From assembly GCA_009746045.1 (NCBI GenBank), contig RPFO01000429.1, positions 1 through 32,500 on the forward strand: 32,500 nucleotides of DNA, in the 5' to 3' direction. The notes under the pieces were generated by a model. It searched no databases. It was not told the DNA's origin and was given only the letters and a program-made list of their open reading frames with translations. Within the stretch, counting starts at the first letter, position 1. Every line of letters starts with the position of its first letter. Shown here piece after piece: positions 1 to 9,594 of the stretch. A program made the position numbers and the translations under genes. The stretch is from Mesostigma viride (lineage: Eukaryota > Streptophyta > Mesostigmatophyceae > Mesostigmatales > Mesostigmataceae).

Positions 1-122
1 AAGATGCAATCCTCGGGCTACGTTTTCGGACGCGTTGCCTCTTCTTATAGAGCTATGCAAGCAGGTTTCGCCCCCAAGGGTCTCGTGTCGATGGCCTCCC
101 TCCAGAGGCGCTGATTGTCGAC

Positions 123-1117
123 ATGGGCCGTCCAAAACCCGCCGCCCCCACAGTTCAGCAATTCGCACCATCTTTTCCCTCTCTTGGGACTGCTCATCGA
201 GGAGCTTTGCTTGGCCCCCAAAAGCCCTCACCACCACCCCTAACCGAAGCCTCCATCCGCTCACTCCTCAAGGAGGCCCTCGAGCAGCAAGCGCCCCCAT
301 CGCTGCAGAGTGGCGGCCGATGGGCAGCACGTTGGCTGCGAGCTCCCCCTCTCTCTACCACCATTTTCCATCCGCCACCTCCACCCTCCTCGCTCCTCCA
401 CCGCCGCCATCCCTCCTCCGACTCCATCACCGCCCAGCTCCGCGACATCGACCAGCGCCTCAAGGATAATGCAATCGCTATCGAGGTCTTGCAGAACACA
501 GCAGCCTCACCGCCCAGGCAGTGAAGGACATTGCCGCCAAGCCAGCCTCGGCTGGCCCGCCGGCGATGCTCCTCCCATCACGACCTGGCGGACATGCTTA
601 AGCAACATACCACCCTCCACCACCTCCGCCGTCGCAGCCCAGCTCCAGCGGCAGACGCTTGACCTCCGCGAGGAGGCCGAGCTCGCCAAGCGCAGCCTCA
701 ACGCCATACTCAAGAACTCTGGACATGGAAGAAGGTGAGAATTCCGAGAAGCTTGCACGTGCGTTTGAGAGCAAAATCCTTGCCGCATGGCCTCTTGGTG
801 AGATCAAGCTGACCGCCCACCGCCTCCCCGCGCGCGGGTTAAGGCAGGCGCCTCCGCTTCTTCTATCTTTGATAGCCCACGGACAAGCTTTCGTTTCTCA
901 GACGCCGCAAGCGGCTCGCGATACTCCCTTCACCGTGGACGACGACTTGACCCTGGCACAGCAACAACGGGACGGGAGCTATGGCCGACCCTCATCCAGC
1001 TCCGGCAGACCAAGGCGGGCCAGCCGGTGTACTGGAAGGGGCGGCCATCTACGTCGGCCACAAGCCCTGGCAAAGCGACCCCTCGACACCGCGCCCCAGC
1101 CACTCCAGCCCAGCTAG
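123..1117 (+). pseudogene. Degenerate ORF1 of an L1-like non-LTR retrotransposon
   Basis: The similarity is spread over several reading frames, so this is a frameshifted relic. In order, I see a proline-rich start, a helical stretch (SIRSLLKEALEQQ, then ITAQLRDIDQRLKDNAIAIE near 420-490) and another helix near 655-705 (DLREEAELAKRSLNAIL). Next comes an RRM-like block near 722-830 (EEGENSEKLARAFESKILAA, then a HRLPARG turn). The C-terminal block near 925-1060 reads FTVDDDLTLAQQQR, LIQLRQTKAGQPVYWKG and AIYVGHKPW. Coiled coil, RRM, then a domain with a vDDDLT motif and a yWkG motif is the usual layout of L1-type ORF1 RNA-binding chaperones. At least three frame changes are needed to connect the blocks. 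No endonuclease or reverse transcriptase follows. The start at 123 is only the first ATG in the first open block; the true start is unknown. Confidence 0.65.
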
Positions 1118-1533
1118 GGGAATACAGCAGTAGTGTAGAATAGTTAGACAGGGCCTTGTACATGCCCGCTACTACAGGCACTATACCAGCTTAGCCTAGC
1201 CTTTTTAGTCATGTACATGTGTGCCTATGATGAGCCACCCTCCAATGACTGCCTAGCTTATTTAATTATGCAGTGCCATGCAGGAGTACTCTCTGCTGAG
1301 ACGCCATGCCCTAGCTTTTTGTATAGCTATGCTGATCTTCCCCCCCATGACAGGCTCCCCCTCGCTGGCCGGCATAGCTTGAAGATCATGGGGATTGCAA
1401 GTGGCCCTGGTGCACCTGAGCAAGGGTCCTTTACATCCCCACCCTTGCAGGAAGTAGCTTAGGATGTATGATAGGCCATGTGCCCCCCTCTCAGGGGCTA
1501 TGTGCTACATATACTCCCAACGGAGTTATGTTA
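1118..1533 (+). other. Probable 3' untranslated region of the L1-like relic
   Basis: This stretch runs from the end of the ORF1 similarity to an (AATTC)n tract. It has no coding similarity that I recognise. Its position between ORF1 and a short simple repeat tail is what suggests a LINE 3' UTR. Confidence 0.3.
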
Positions 1534-1555
1534 CAATTCAATTCAATTCAATTCC
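1534..1555 (+). repeat. (AATTC)n microsatellite, possible LINE tail
   Basis: Four copies of a 5-bp AATTC unit follow the ORF1 relic and its putative 3' UTR. Short tandem tails like this terminate many LINEs, so it is a candidate 3' end of the element. Confidence 0.5.
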
Positions 1556-1559
1556 GTGG

Positions 1560-2479
1560 ATGCAGGGTCCTTGTTTTAATTTTAAGTCAGACAACTGTTG
1601 TTTCCTCTGAGGGTGATTCCTCATATTACGGCTTAGCGCGATGGCAGCTAGCTCTAGTGCTCACAACATGCAGGACACTCCTGGCCACTCAGCACGGAAC
1701 AAATGCATAGTTGATCAAGGGCGGTGTTGCATAATTCTTTAGCTAAATCATGTAGATCTCACTCTGAGTCTAGATAGCCAGCTAGCCATACACATGGTTG
1801 TCTCTTTGATATCTCATGTCACACTAAGGGCGTCCCCAACATCTACTGCTCCAATTTTGGTACTTTTGAAATTCCATGCCTGGAGCGCAAAGTTTGCAAT
1901 ATATGTGCCGTTTGTAGCTCTAGCTCTATAATAACCTGACCAACCCCGCATTCCTCAAAGTAGCACTTGTTGCCTATTCTCATTATGCGAATCACATGAT
2001 TAGGATCTGCTTCATGATTGCTATTGCTCGAGATTCAATTAAGAATGATTGACATCAATAAATGATGAACCAAATAAACCAAATTAGGCCACTTGACAAG
2101 TTCATGATCCATTTAAATTGTACAATTAAGCGATTAATTAATTCATAAATCATACATTACATGGGATACCCCCGTCGACGAGCTAGTGGTACGTACAATG
2201 AAACATTTGAGTTTGTAACATGTCTCCATGGATATATACATGTATGCTGGACCTCGCGCATCTCAGCCCTCTAAGAAATGTTATTTGAACTCAGGTCTAG
2301 ATCTAAATATATACATGATCTGGATAATATTATACACTTCCTTAAAAGAGCATGAATCGAGCTTTACAATTCAGGACAAGGAACTCGTTTGCAAATCACG
2401 GCTGAAAGGCAAGTGCTCACAACGAAGCACGTGCTCTCAAGGCTGTCCACCTCGTCCAACCAAGCCCGGGCGAGCTGGC
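1560..2479. other. Intergenic, AT-rich, no gene seen
   Basis: I see no coding similarity here. An open frame on the plus strand from 2228 only covers the antisense of the transposase last exon. The 3' end of the DDE-like transposon should lie somewhere in this stretch, but I could not identify a terminal inverted repeat. Confidence 0.4.
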
Positions 2480-5400
2480 CTACTGAACAGGTCTCTTCTT
2501 GGCCAAGTTCGTGAGCCGTTTCTCGACGTCTGTCGGAATGGTCAAGATGGCCTGGCGATTGTTAGCTGGGTTGACAACAATGGTGTGTTCGAACCCCGCG
2601 TCCATGCACAGGTAGCAATTGACCAAGTTTGGCTGTTCAGCTTGCGCATCGGCGTCCATTTTGAACATCGTCGCCATACCCGGAAATCTGTCCCAGTAGC
2701 GCACCCCCACCACCCATTGTCCCTTACGGAACAACTCCCTATCGACCTTGCCGTTTCTGTCGGCCACTCGCCTCACGAAAGTAGCGGCCACCTGATAAGG
2801 CTCCTGCAAGACTTCCGCTAGCCAATATGGATGATCTGGATCGTGGGACTCATCACCAGAGTAGGACTCGACGGCAAAAATGTCTCGCAGCTTCAGTCTC
2901 CTTCCCATCATCGTCCTCTCTGCCTGTAGTCTGTTCAGTCGCGTCCCTGCGTGCCCCCCTTGTCCGTTTGGGTTCCTTTGCACTGGCTCCCCCAGTTTGT
3001 GGAGCTTCATCCGAGCACCTCCCACATTCCAGCCGTCCATGTCGGTCCACTCCTTTCGACAATCCCACCACCTTTCCTCGGCGCACGCACCGCCACAATA
3101 GCAGGAATACTGGCGCAGCATTAAGCGCGTCACATTCGACTTGTCCATGCGCCACCAGTGCGCCTTCTTCACTCCTTTGATTTCGCCGCGCCCTGGGCTG
3201 TAAGGAAGCACCTGCGCGTCGAAGACAAGATTTGCACAAGGGAAAGTTGAAGTTACGAGACCATCGAGCTAGTTGTGTTTTATTAAGCACTCCTGATCGC
3301 CAGGACTCCAAGAACGCCCTAGAAACGACGGCCGGCGTAACTATTCCCTGAACGAGGACTGTACACTTAATTACCTCGGGGAACTCGAAGAAGTTACGCC
3401 TGGTCGTTGTGGTCCCGCCCACCGCCCCCGACGCCAGATTCTCCACCAACTGGGCGGCCGTCTGTTTGTCCTGGTTCTCTTCCCTGATGTGCCACCTCCT
3501 CAACATGCACTTCACAGTCCCACCAGCTCCATCCACCTCCCCCTTTCCGTGCTGCTCCCCAAAGTAATTCCACTCAAATGACTCCAGGTGCGGATCCTCC
3601 GTCAGCAGCCGGGCCACTTCCGCGATCACATTCCTTGACTTGAACTGCATGGAGCAATTGTCCGACCACCCAATGAAGCGCTTCACCTCTACCCCTTCTG
3701 ACCGTAGTGTCGCCAGGATTTTGAGGATAGCAAAACGGAGGGCCCGCCCGTCCCTTTTCATTCCGCCCTGTCCGATGAAGTGAAACTCCCTTCTCACGAC
3801 CTTTCCCGACGCTGGATCCAAGTAGCGCACGATCCAGGGCATAAGGACGAATGTGACTGGATGCCAATACTGTGCTTGGAGATTGTGATAGGTGTAAGAC
3901 TGGTAGTTCTCGGCGTAATCTGTGTGGCATACAAGGTCCCCCACCCGCATCCTTGAGAGACATTCCTTGGAGGCGTCCGCTTGCCACCACGCGTTGAAGC
4001 AATGCTGGATGAAGTCCGGCCACTTGTCCACAATTGCCTCCTTTAGCTCCGTTGGTGTGGACTTGACGTCGACTTGCGTCAATCGCTGCCCACCAGCCTT
4101 TGCGATCTCGTCACAGTCGTCCTGCATATGCGCAGTGTGCACATACAGAAAAGACATCAACTTCGACCCACCAATGACCTGTAGAAAGAAAAAAGACAGG
4201 ACCTCAGGAAAAATTGAAAAAGAAACGCCTTGGGGCGCAACCACTCCACTAAAAATTACCTCTGGCCCAAGAACTTCAGGAAACATTGCAAAAGAAACGC
4301 CTTGGGGCGCAACCACTCCACTAAAAATTACCTCTGGCCCAAGAACCGCACCCGGCGGCACATCCTGCATCTCGTATCTGGTCCATGAAATCAGGTGGTT
4401 GGAAGCCTCCTCCCGTTCGCATAACATGAAGTTCCGAATTCCACACTTGGGAGCCAGGCAAGTGCCCAACACACAAGCCTTACGCCGGATCGAGCAAACC
4501 CCCAACTCCTCGCCCAGGTCATGATCGGGCACCCCTTCCTCGTCGTCCAGCACCCTCCCATGCATGGGCAGATCCTCAAGTTCGCCCTGAAAAGGCTGAA
4601 CCTGCGGCCGCGACGACCCCACAGACGACCTCGAACCTCCCCCCTCCCTCATCCCCTCCACCTCACAAGTAAACTTGTTCACCCACTCTGTCGTGTGAGT
4701 GGCTTTGAAAATGGAACATGTGGGCACGGACGACCCCACGTCGAGCTGGCTACCATGATCGCACGCGTGGCATTCAGGTCCGCACTCGCATCTGGCATGA
4801 AAAGTTGCACGAAATTTGGCCAACCCCCCAACCATGGACTGCATGGTAGTGTGGTGCTGGCATGCGCACAAGTTCCGCATTTTCCACCGCCCCTTGACGC
4901 ATGCGGGCATATGCTTGCAAAAAGTAGTGTATCCCACATGAACTGTGCTCTTCTGATTCGTGCGTAGCATTGACATCCCTGCCTCCGTCTCCAAAATCAC
5001 CTGATTTCCCCCCCTCACACCCTCCTCTCCCTCCCCCCCCCCCCCTCCCTACTGTCCATCCGCCGCGGTGGCTTCAACTCCGGATGGCGGGAAATGAACA
5101 CTTCGTAAATCTTCGACTTGGAGACAGTATAGTAGCGCGCACCCTCCGAAAACGCTAGTGTATGTTTGTAATCCTTTCTTGTCCATTCACAATGAACATC
5201 CTTCATGTTCGGAGACGCCCGCGTCAAGTTATCATCCCTCCAGCACGCTTGTATCAGGGCAATCACTTCCGTCGGAAGCTCGTCTTTCCTCTTTCTCCTC
5301 TCTGGCGCACTCAGCAAAAGGTCGTCCTCCCCTTCTTCCATTCCATCCCTGTGACCCCGAACAGTTGCGACAAAGCGCCTGTCAATCCCGAACGCGCGCT

Positions 5401-5830
5401 CCACAATCCTGTCCGGGACGCCCTCCATTGCCTTCGTAACAAGTCCACACAAGGCCCACCTAAGCCCACGATCCTTCTCAGATGTTCCCAAGTCGCCAAA
5501 AGCCTTCTTGATGGTATCCCGAAGAGATTCCGCCCAACTTTCAGGAAGCCCGTCGTCACAGTTCTTCCTCTTCTTAATGCCGTTGCTCTCCGCCACCATG
5601 GCATTTAGTCTTGAAGCTGCGCAAGACAGAACCTCCGCGCTCATCTCTGGCGTCCTGTGGTTGTTTGCTTTCACGCGTTCCGCCATGATAGGAAAGATGT
5701 CATTGGCAATTTTGTACCCCTTGTTCTCGATGTACTTGTCGCTCCAGGGACCGCGAAGTGCAGGCTCCCGGTCGTCCTTGGACAAGGGACGCGAACCGTC
5801 GGAAACGGCCCCCCGCCCCGATTGCGCCAT
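2480..5830 (-). CDS. DDE-type transposase-like protein (HGKG...DG family), interrupted
   Basis: The gene reads right to left. Exon 1 (5830 to about 5046) contains a helical N-terminal region ending in SKIYEVFISRHPELKPP. The next exons continue with FCKHMPACVK, CACQHH and a Cys cluster (CECGPECHAC). The core then shows LVCHTDYAENY (D at 3920), IGWSDNCSMQFKSRN (D at 3662) and EQHGKGEVDGAGGTVK (E at 3557, D at 3533). Two D motifs plus an acidic HGKG-x2-DG motif look like a DDE nuclease core, and similar unnamed proteins occur in repeat fractions of many eukaryotes (from memory, unverified). The last exon (3211-2480) adds CYCGGACAEERWWDC and a small C-terminal domain around VGVRYWDRFPG. I chose ATG 5830; the open frame extends to 5965. 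The frame breaks in a 13-nt G run (5033-5045, minus strand). Length is about 1,000 residues if the parts are joined. Function in transposition is inferred. Confidence 0.6.
3212..3374 (-). other. Last intron of the transposase gene
   Basis: The donor is CCCGAG|GTAATTAAG and the acceptor GACGCGCAG|GTGCTT. The intron is 163 nt. Splicing changes frame and joins NFFEFPE directly to VLPYSPGRGEIKGVKKAHWW, which links the main frame to the C-terminal frame. It also contains a copy of the GCCGGC-centred motif found upstream of the gene (3324-3342). Confidence 0.7.
4179..4331 (-). other. Intron in the transposase gene, in frame and internally duplicated
   Basis: The donor is CCAGAG|GTAATTTTT and the acceptor follows a pyrimidine tract, TTTCTTTCTACAG|GTCATT. 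The intron is 153 nt, divisible by three and free of stops, so it stays open when read through. It contains a 72-bp tandem duplication that repeats the donor sequence, with a second GT at 4259. Confidence 0.7.
4188..4336 (-). repeat. 72-bp tandem duplication, two copies
   Basis: Two nearly identical 72-bp units; shared sequence starts at 4217 and again 72 bp further on. Read through, it encodes a 24-residue repeat beginning GPEVIFSGVVAPQGVSF. Each unit carries the exon-end CCAGAG and the GTAATTTTT donor. Confidence 0.85.
5033..5045. other. 13-nt C/G homopolymer at a frame break
   Basis: The upstream frame of the transposase (5965-5015) and the downstream frame (from 5018) differ by one base and meet at this run. 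A one-base length change in the run would fuse them. Sequencing error, slippage mutation or an unrecognised intron are all possible. A GT donor at about 5050 and an AATCAG acceptor at about 4999 exist but do not give the right phase. Confidence 0.6.
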
Positions 5831-5969
5831 CAGACTTTGGTCAGACGGCAGCTGATTTTTTTCGCCTCTTAATCCCGCGGCACCGAAAGCCCTGAGGATG
5901 AGTAATGATAAATAATCACCATTAAAGACACGACGAAAACGATGGGCATCAAACAAGAACGACAAGCGT

Positions 5970-6530
5970 CATTAATAACGCCGGCCGGCGCAACTGGATG
6001 CATGTAAACCATACAAAAGTGATTTTATGAAACACATACAGTTTGTCATTAATAACGACGGCCGGCGTAACTCGGGCGCAATTAAAAACCATTAAGAAGC
6101 AACTCAGGATATGCGGGCAGAAATCCTTCAGGTGTAAAAAAGATGTACAAACACAATTTTGGTAATCGGGCCTGATTGCGCAACTGCAAGATACCATTGG
6201 AAACGCCGGCCGGCGCAACTGGATGCATGTAAACCATACAAAAGTGATTTGCACAAAACCCCTACAATTTGTCATGAGTAACGACGGCCGGCGTAACTCG
6301 GTTGCATTTGAAAACCACAAAGAAGCAACTCAGGTAGTGAAGGCGGAAATCCCAGAGGTGATAAAATGTTTACCAACACAAAATGTTGATAAGCGTGCAA
6401 GCTTTTGCAAGTGCGCGCAAGATACCATTGGAAACGCCGGCCGGCGCAACTGGAACACCAAAACAAAAAACTTGATTTGCACGAAACCCATTCAGTTCAT
6501 CATGGATAACGACGGCCGGCGCAACTTAAT
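5970..6530. repeat. About 228-bp tandem repeat with GCCGGC-centred motifs
   Basis: Motif A (AACGCCGGCCGGCGCAACT) occurs at about 5977, 6202 and 6432. Motif B (AACGACGGCCGGCGTAACT) occurs at about 6054, 6280 and 6508. Like motifs are spaced 226-230 bp, giving roughly 2.5 tandem units. One more B copy lies in the transposase intron at 3324-3342 in the same orientation. Their position just upstream of a transposase gene suggests transposase-binding subterminal repeats; this is inference. Confidence 0.7.
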
Positions 6531-6819
6531 GGCACTCACCACTTTCACCAAATGCCATGTCGCCATTATATTGAGGAAAGCGAAGTATGCCCACTTGAAG
6601 CTGTGGTCTGCAGAACATTGACACAAAATATGCATGGTATTTCAAGCAATGAATGGTATGTGTCAGGCATCAATGTCTTTATTGTATCCAAATGTGGTTA
6701 GGACGGAGGTTTACATTGGTAGCTATTTTAAGACAATGGCGTATAACCAAACATTGCACACACTCAAGAGTGTACTTATGCTGAACTGGAAAGGAACATT
6801 AAACAGCAATAAGGTAGAT

Positions 6820-7000
6820 ATTTTTCTTTTACATTTTAATTTTTTATTTACTATTTTATATAATATTATATTATATTATGTCATATAATATTATATTAAT
6901 TATATTATGTTATATGAAATAACATTAAAATTAACATAAAATTTAAATTATATTTTTTATTATAGTATATTATATAATATTATTATATATTATATTCACG
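6820..7000. repeat. AT-rich low-complexity tract
   Basis: About 180 bp composed almost only of A and T with many TATAAT/ATTATA runs. It is much more AT-rich than its flanks. It could be a matrix-attachment-like or replication-associated region or plain simple sequence. Confidence 0.8.
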
Positions 7001-7419
7001 ACGCTGTGTATTAATGAGATATGAGACACACCTACACCATCACATCGCCTTGATGTTTCCGTTTTATGGGTCCGGTCGGGCGTTGGTAGCTGGTCGACAA
7101 CAATTCTACATTTCCTAAAAAAAAATGCGACCGTGCCTAGATTCGAAGGCGCGCTGTGGCTGACCTGAACTATCGGTGAACACCTCGGCGTCACTTGACC
7201 GGTCTAGGTTGACATTTCGGCAGAGTAACGCTGCTTAAAGGATCATTGCGTAGTTCGCGCAATTTGGCTCTTTATATATGTTTTTGGAGACGACGAGCAA
7301 GCATCCGATTGGTCAGCCAATTCCTGTCCAGTCCTCGGACAGTGTCCAATCCGGTGCTTGGGATCCAGAAAACGTGCTCGAGCCTGGCCACTCTTTCGCG
7401 GGCGCCGCGCTAGTGGCGT

Positions 7420-7525
7420 CGCGCCCAAACCTGACCAGGCCATAGGAAAGGGCGGGGGCGAATGCAAGAATTATTGTTATAACCTGACCTGTCCTGGGGA
7501 AGGTCCGGGGCGAATGCAAGAATTA
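7420..7525 (+). repeat. 52-bp tandem duplication
   Basis: Two imperfect units each start CCTGACC and end in GGGGCGAATGCAAGAATTA (ending at 7473 and 7525), 52 bp apart. The 3' part of the unit is identical and the middle has diverged. Confidence 0.7.
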
Positions 7526-8775
7526 ATATACCTGCGTATGCAACCAACACGGCCGATCCACATACATAATCCGACTGAGCTGGACGGTACGGACCAAATT
7601 TCGGTGCAAATTGAGGCCCAAAAGCTATGTCGGCTGATTTAATGGCGGTGACTGCCTTTAGACGAAACGTGACAAATCTGGCACGCGGAAAGCAGAAAAA
7701 ATGCTCGATTGTTGGAGAAAATTAGTTAGTGATTCTAATTTATGGCGGGATGGTTGCGATCTATAATGTCGCGGGCTTTTTTTCTTTGCCATCGGCAGGG
7801 GGGGTCCGGCCTGAATTTCTGTCGGGATGAATAAAGTATAATGGATGCCTGCCGGGTTGATTGTCGATTGTTGCCAGTTTTGATGGTCGTAAGGAAAGCT
7901 AGTTTAATGATGTTTCTAAAGCCGTAAAAATTCCCGCTGCTATCTTTACCTTTCCCGTCATTTTGCGGTAAGATAACATTAGCCCTGCGCGATGCGTACT
8001 GCCCAACCACTCCATGAAAGGGTGGACTTTCTTGTGCGCCTGGGCACGAATAAATGCCCGTTATGGTACGTTCTTGTGTTAAACGTCTTAAGCTAGCGTT
8101 TTCCTGCTTTCTTAGCTCGTTGAGCCTAAGCTTTTTGCCTTTTTCCGGCCAGATGCAGCCAGAAAGTTGCGGTTCCTGGCGCTGCATCGCTGGATTCCTG
8201 GGTGTCTTTTAGCTAGTTCGTCTGTGACGTGGCTGGCTTTCTGCAGCGCGTGGCCCGCAACCTGTCGGGAAGGTGTAATGCTTTTATTTCCATGCTTCTC
8301 TGAAATTTCTTTTGCTTTATAGACAGTTGTGTTCGAGGAAATTCACGCGGTCTTCCTAAGCAGCGGCAATATCATTTTCCCCAGACACTGACGAGCTGGC
8401 ACCTGTCTCCTAAAGAGAGCGGCTCGTGCTTGTTAGAAAGGAGGCAGTGTGCATTTTGCGGGACACAATGCTTTGGTGGCACATGCGTCAGGTAGGCTGT
8501 TCCAATGGTCTCTTCATGATCACCTTTCCCACTGAGTAAATGTTAGCATTTGTCATGGTAACCAGAGCAGCTAGCCACAGGTTGGCTGGATAAAAAGTCA
8601 GCTTATTTTCTCTTTATATACTGCGTGTGTGGTCCTCCACGTGTCCGGCTTGTTGGGCATTTTGGAAGAGGGTTTATAATGTGTTGTTGGGTGGAACAAC
8701 TTGGTTGTTGGCACAAAATCACACATTATTAGCCTGAGATAGGCATGACATATGCTGCTCAGGCGTGTCGTCCTA

Positions 8776-8811
8776 CCAGCCTTGTTGTTGAGGGTAGACT
8801 CACAAGGCTGG
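8776..8811. other. Perfect 10-bp stem-loop next to the minisatellite
   Basis: CCAGCCTTGT at 8776-8785 pairs with ACAAGGCTGG at 8802-8811 across a 16-nt loop. It lies about 25 bp before the first minisatellite unit. Confidence 0.6.
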
Positions 8812-8836
8812 CTGTGCCGATGGAGGGGTGGGGCGT

Positions 8837-9327
8837 GCTAGCCCCCCCCCACACCCACGCATGCATGCTAGCCCACCCCCACACCCACGCATGCATGCTA
8901 GCCCCCCCCACACCCACGCATGCATGCTAGCCCCCCCCCACACCCACGCATGCATGCTAGCCCACACTCACACCCACGCATGCATGCTAGCCCACCCCCA
9001 CACCCACGCATGCATGCTAGCCCCCCACACACCCACGCATGCATGCCAGCCCCCCCCACACCCACGCATGCATGACAGCCCCCCCACACACCCACGCATG
9101 CATGCTAGCCCCCCCACACACCCACGCATGCATGCCAGCCCCCATACACACCCACGCATGCATGCCAGCCCCCCCCCACACCCACGCATGCATGCTAGCC
9201 CCCCACACACACCCACGCATGCATGCCAGCCCCCCCCACACCCACGCATGCAGGCTAGCCCCCCCCACACCCACGCATGCATGCCAGCCCACCCCCACAC
9301 CCACGCGTGCATGCCAGCCCACCCCTA
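8837..9327. repeat. 30-bp minisatellite, 16 units
   Basis: I count sixteen occurrences of CACGC(A/G)TGCA, with a unit of 29-31 bp made of GCTAGCC or GCCAGCC, a C-rich stretch, ACACCCACG, then CATGCATG. Variation is concentrated in the length of the C run and in GCTAGC versus GCCAGC. Because the period is near 30, long open frames appear in both directions (for example a HTHACMLAPP repeat); I regard them as by-products. Confidence 0.95.
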
Positions 9328-9594
9328 GCTTGAGCGTGCTTGTTAAGTTTTTGCATGGTTTATTAAAATGAGTGGAATATGTATTTATTGCATTAAATGT
9401 TAATTTTATCATGAATGAAAATGGTCAACATTGCCGAAGTGCCCCTAAATTGCTCAATATTGTGTGCTCAAGAATTCAATGAGGATTGTCATCATGGAAA
9501 CCCGCACAAATTCACGATTCCGGGCATGCATGTGAAAGTATCAAGAACAATTTTCAATTAAGAATGGTATCTCATTGTTCCATGAATCAATATG
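9328..9594. other. Spacer between the two satellites
   Basis: About 270 bp of AT-rich single-copy-looking sequence separates the 30-bp minisatellite from the 72-bp satellite. I see no feature in it. Confidence 0.5.

Larger units (their letters stand above)
6540..8775. other. Non-coding stretch, no gene recognised
   Basis: It holds an almost pure A/T segment at about 6820-7000, a 52-bp tandem duplication at 7420-7525, and ordinary mixed sequence to 8775. Open frames on the minus strand at 7735-8187 and 6970-7194 show no recognisable domain. Confidence 0.4.

Noticed and set aside
1327-1395. Possible stem between AGCTATG/GATCTTC and CATAGCT/GAAGATC
   Set aside because: The two pairings are not nested in the right order, so no simple hairpin forms.
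2228-2821. 197-codon plus-strand frame
   Set aside because: It lies mostly antisense to the last transposase exon, which has Cys motifs and a splice-consistent frame.
2480-5830. Assignment to the Kyakuja-Dileera-Zisupton transposases
   Set aside because: The characteristic motifs I associate with that group are not visible; the HGKG-x2-DG core is different, so no superfamily name is given.
7735-8187. 150-codon minus-strand frame
   Set aside because: No recognisable domain, composition like translated non-coding sequence, no neighbouring gene signals.
8745-9412. Open frames in both directions over the 30-bp minisatellite (HTHACMLAPP and GGLACMRGC repeats)
   Set aside because: A period near 30 without stops opens several frames at once; nothing indicates translation.
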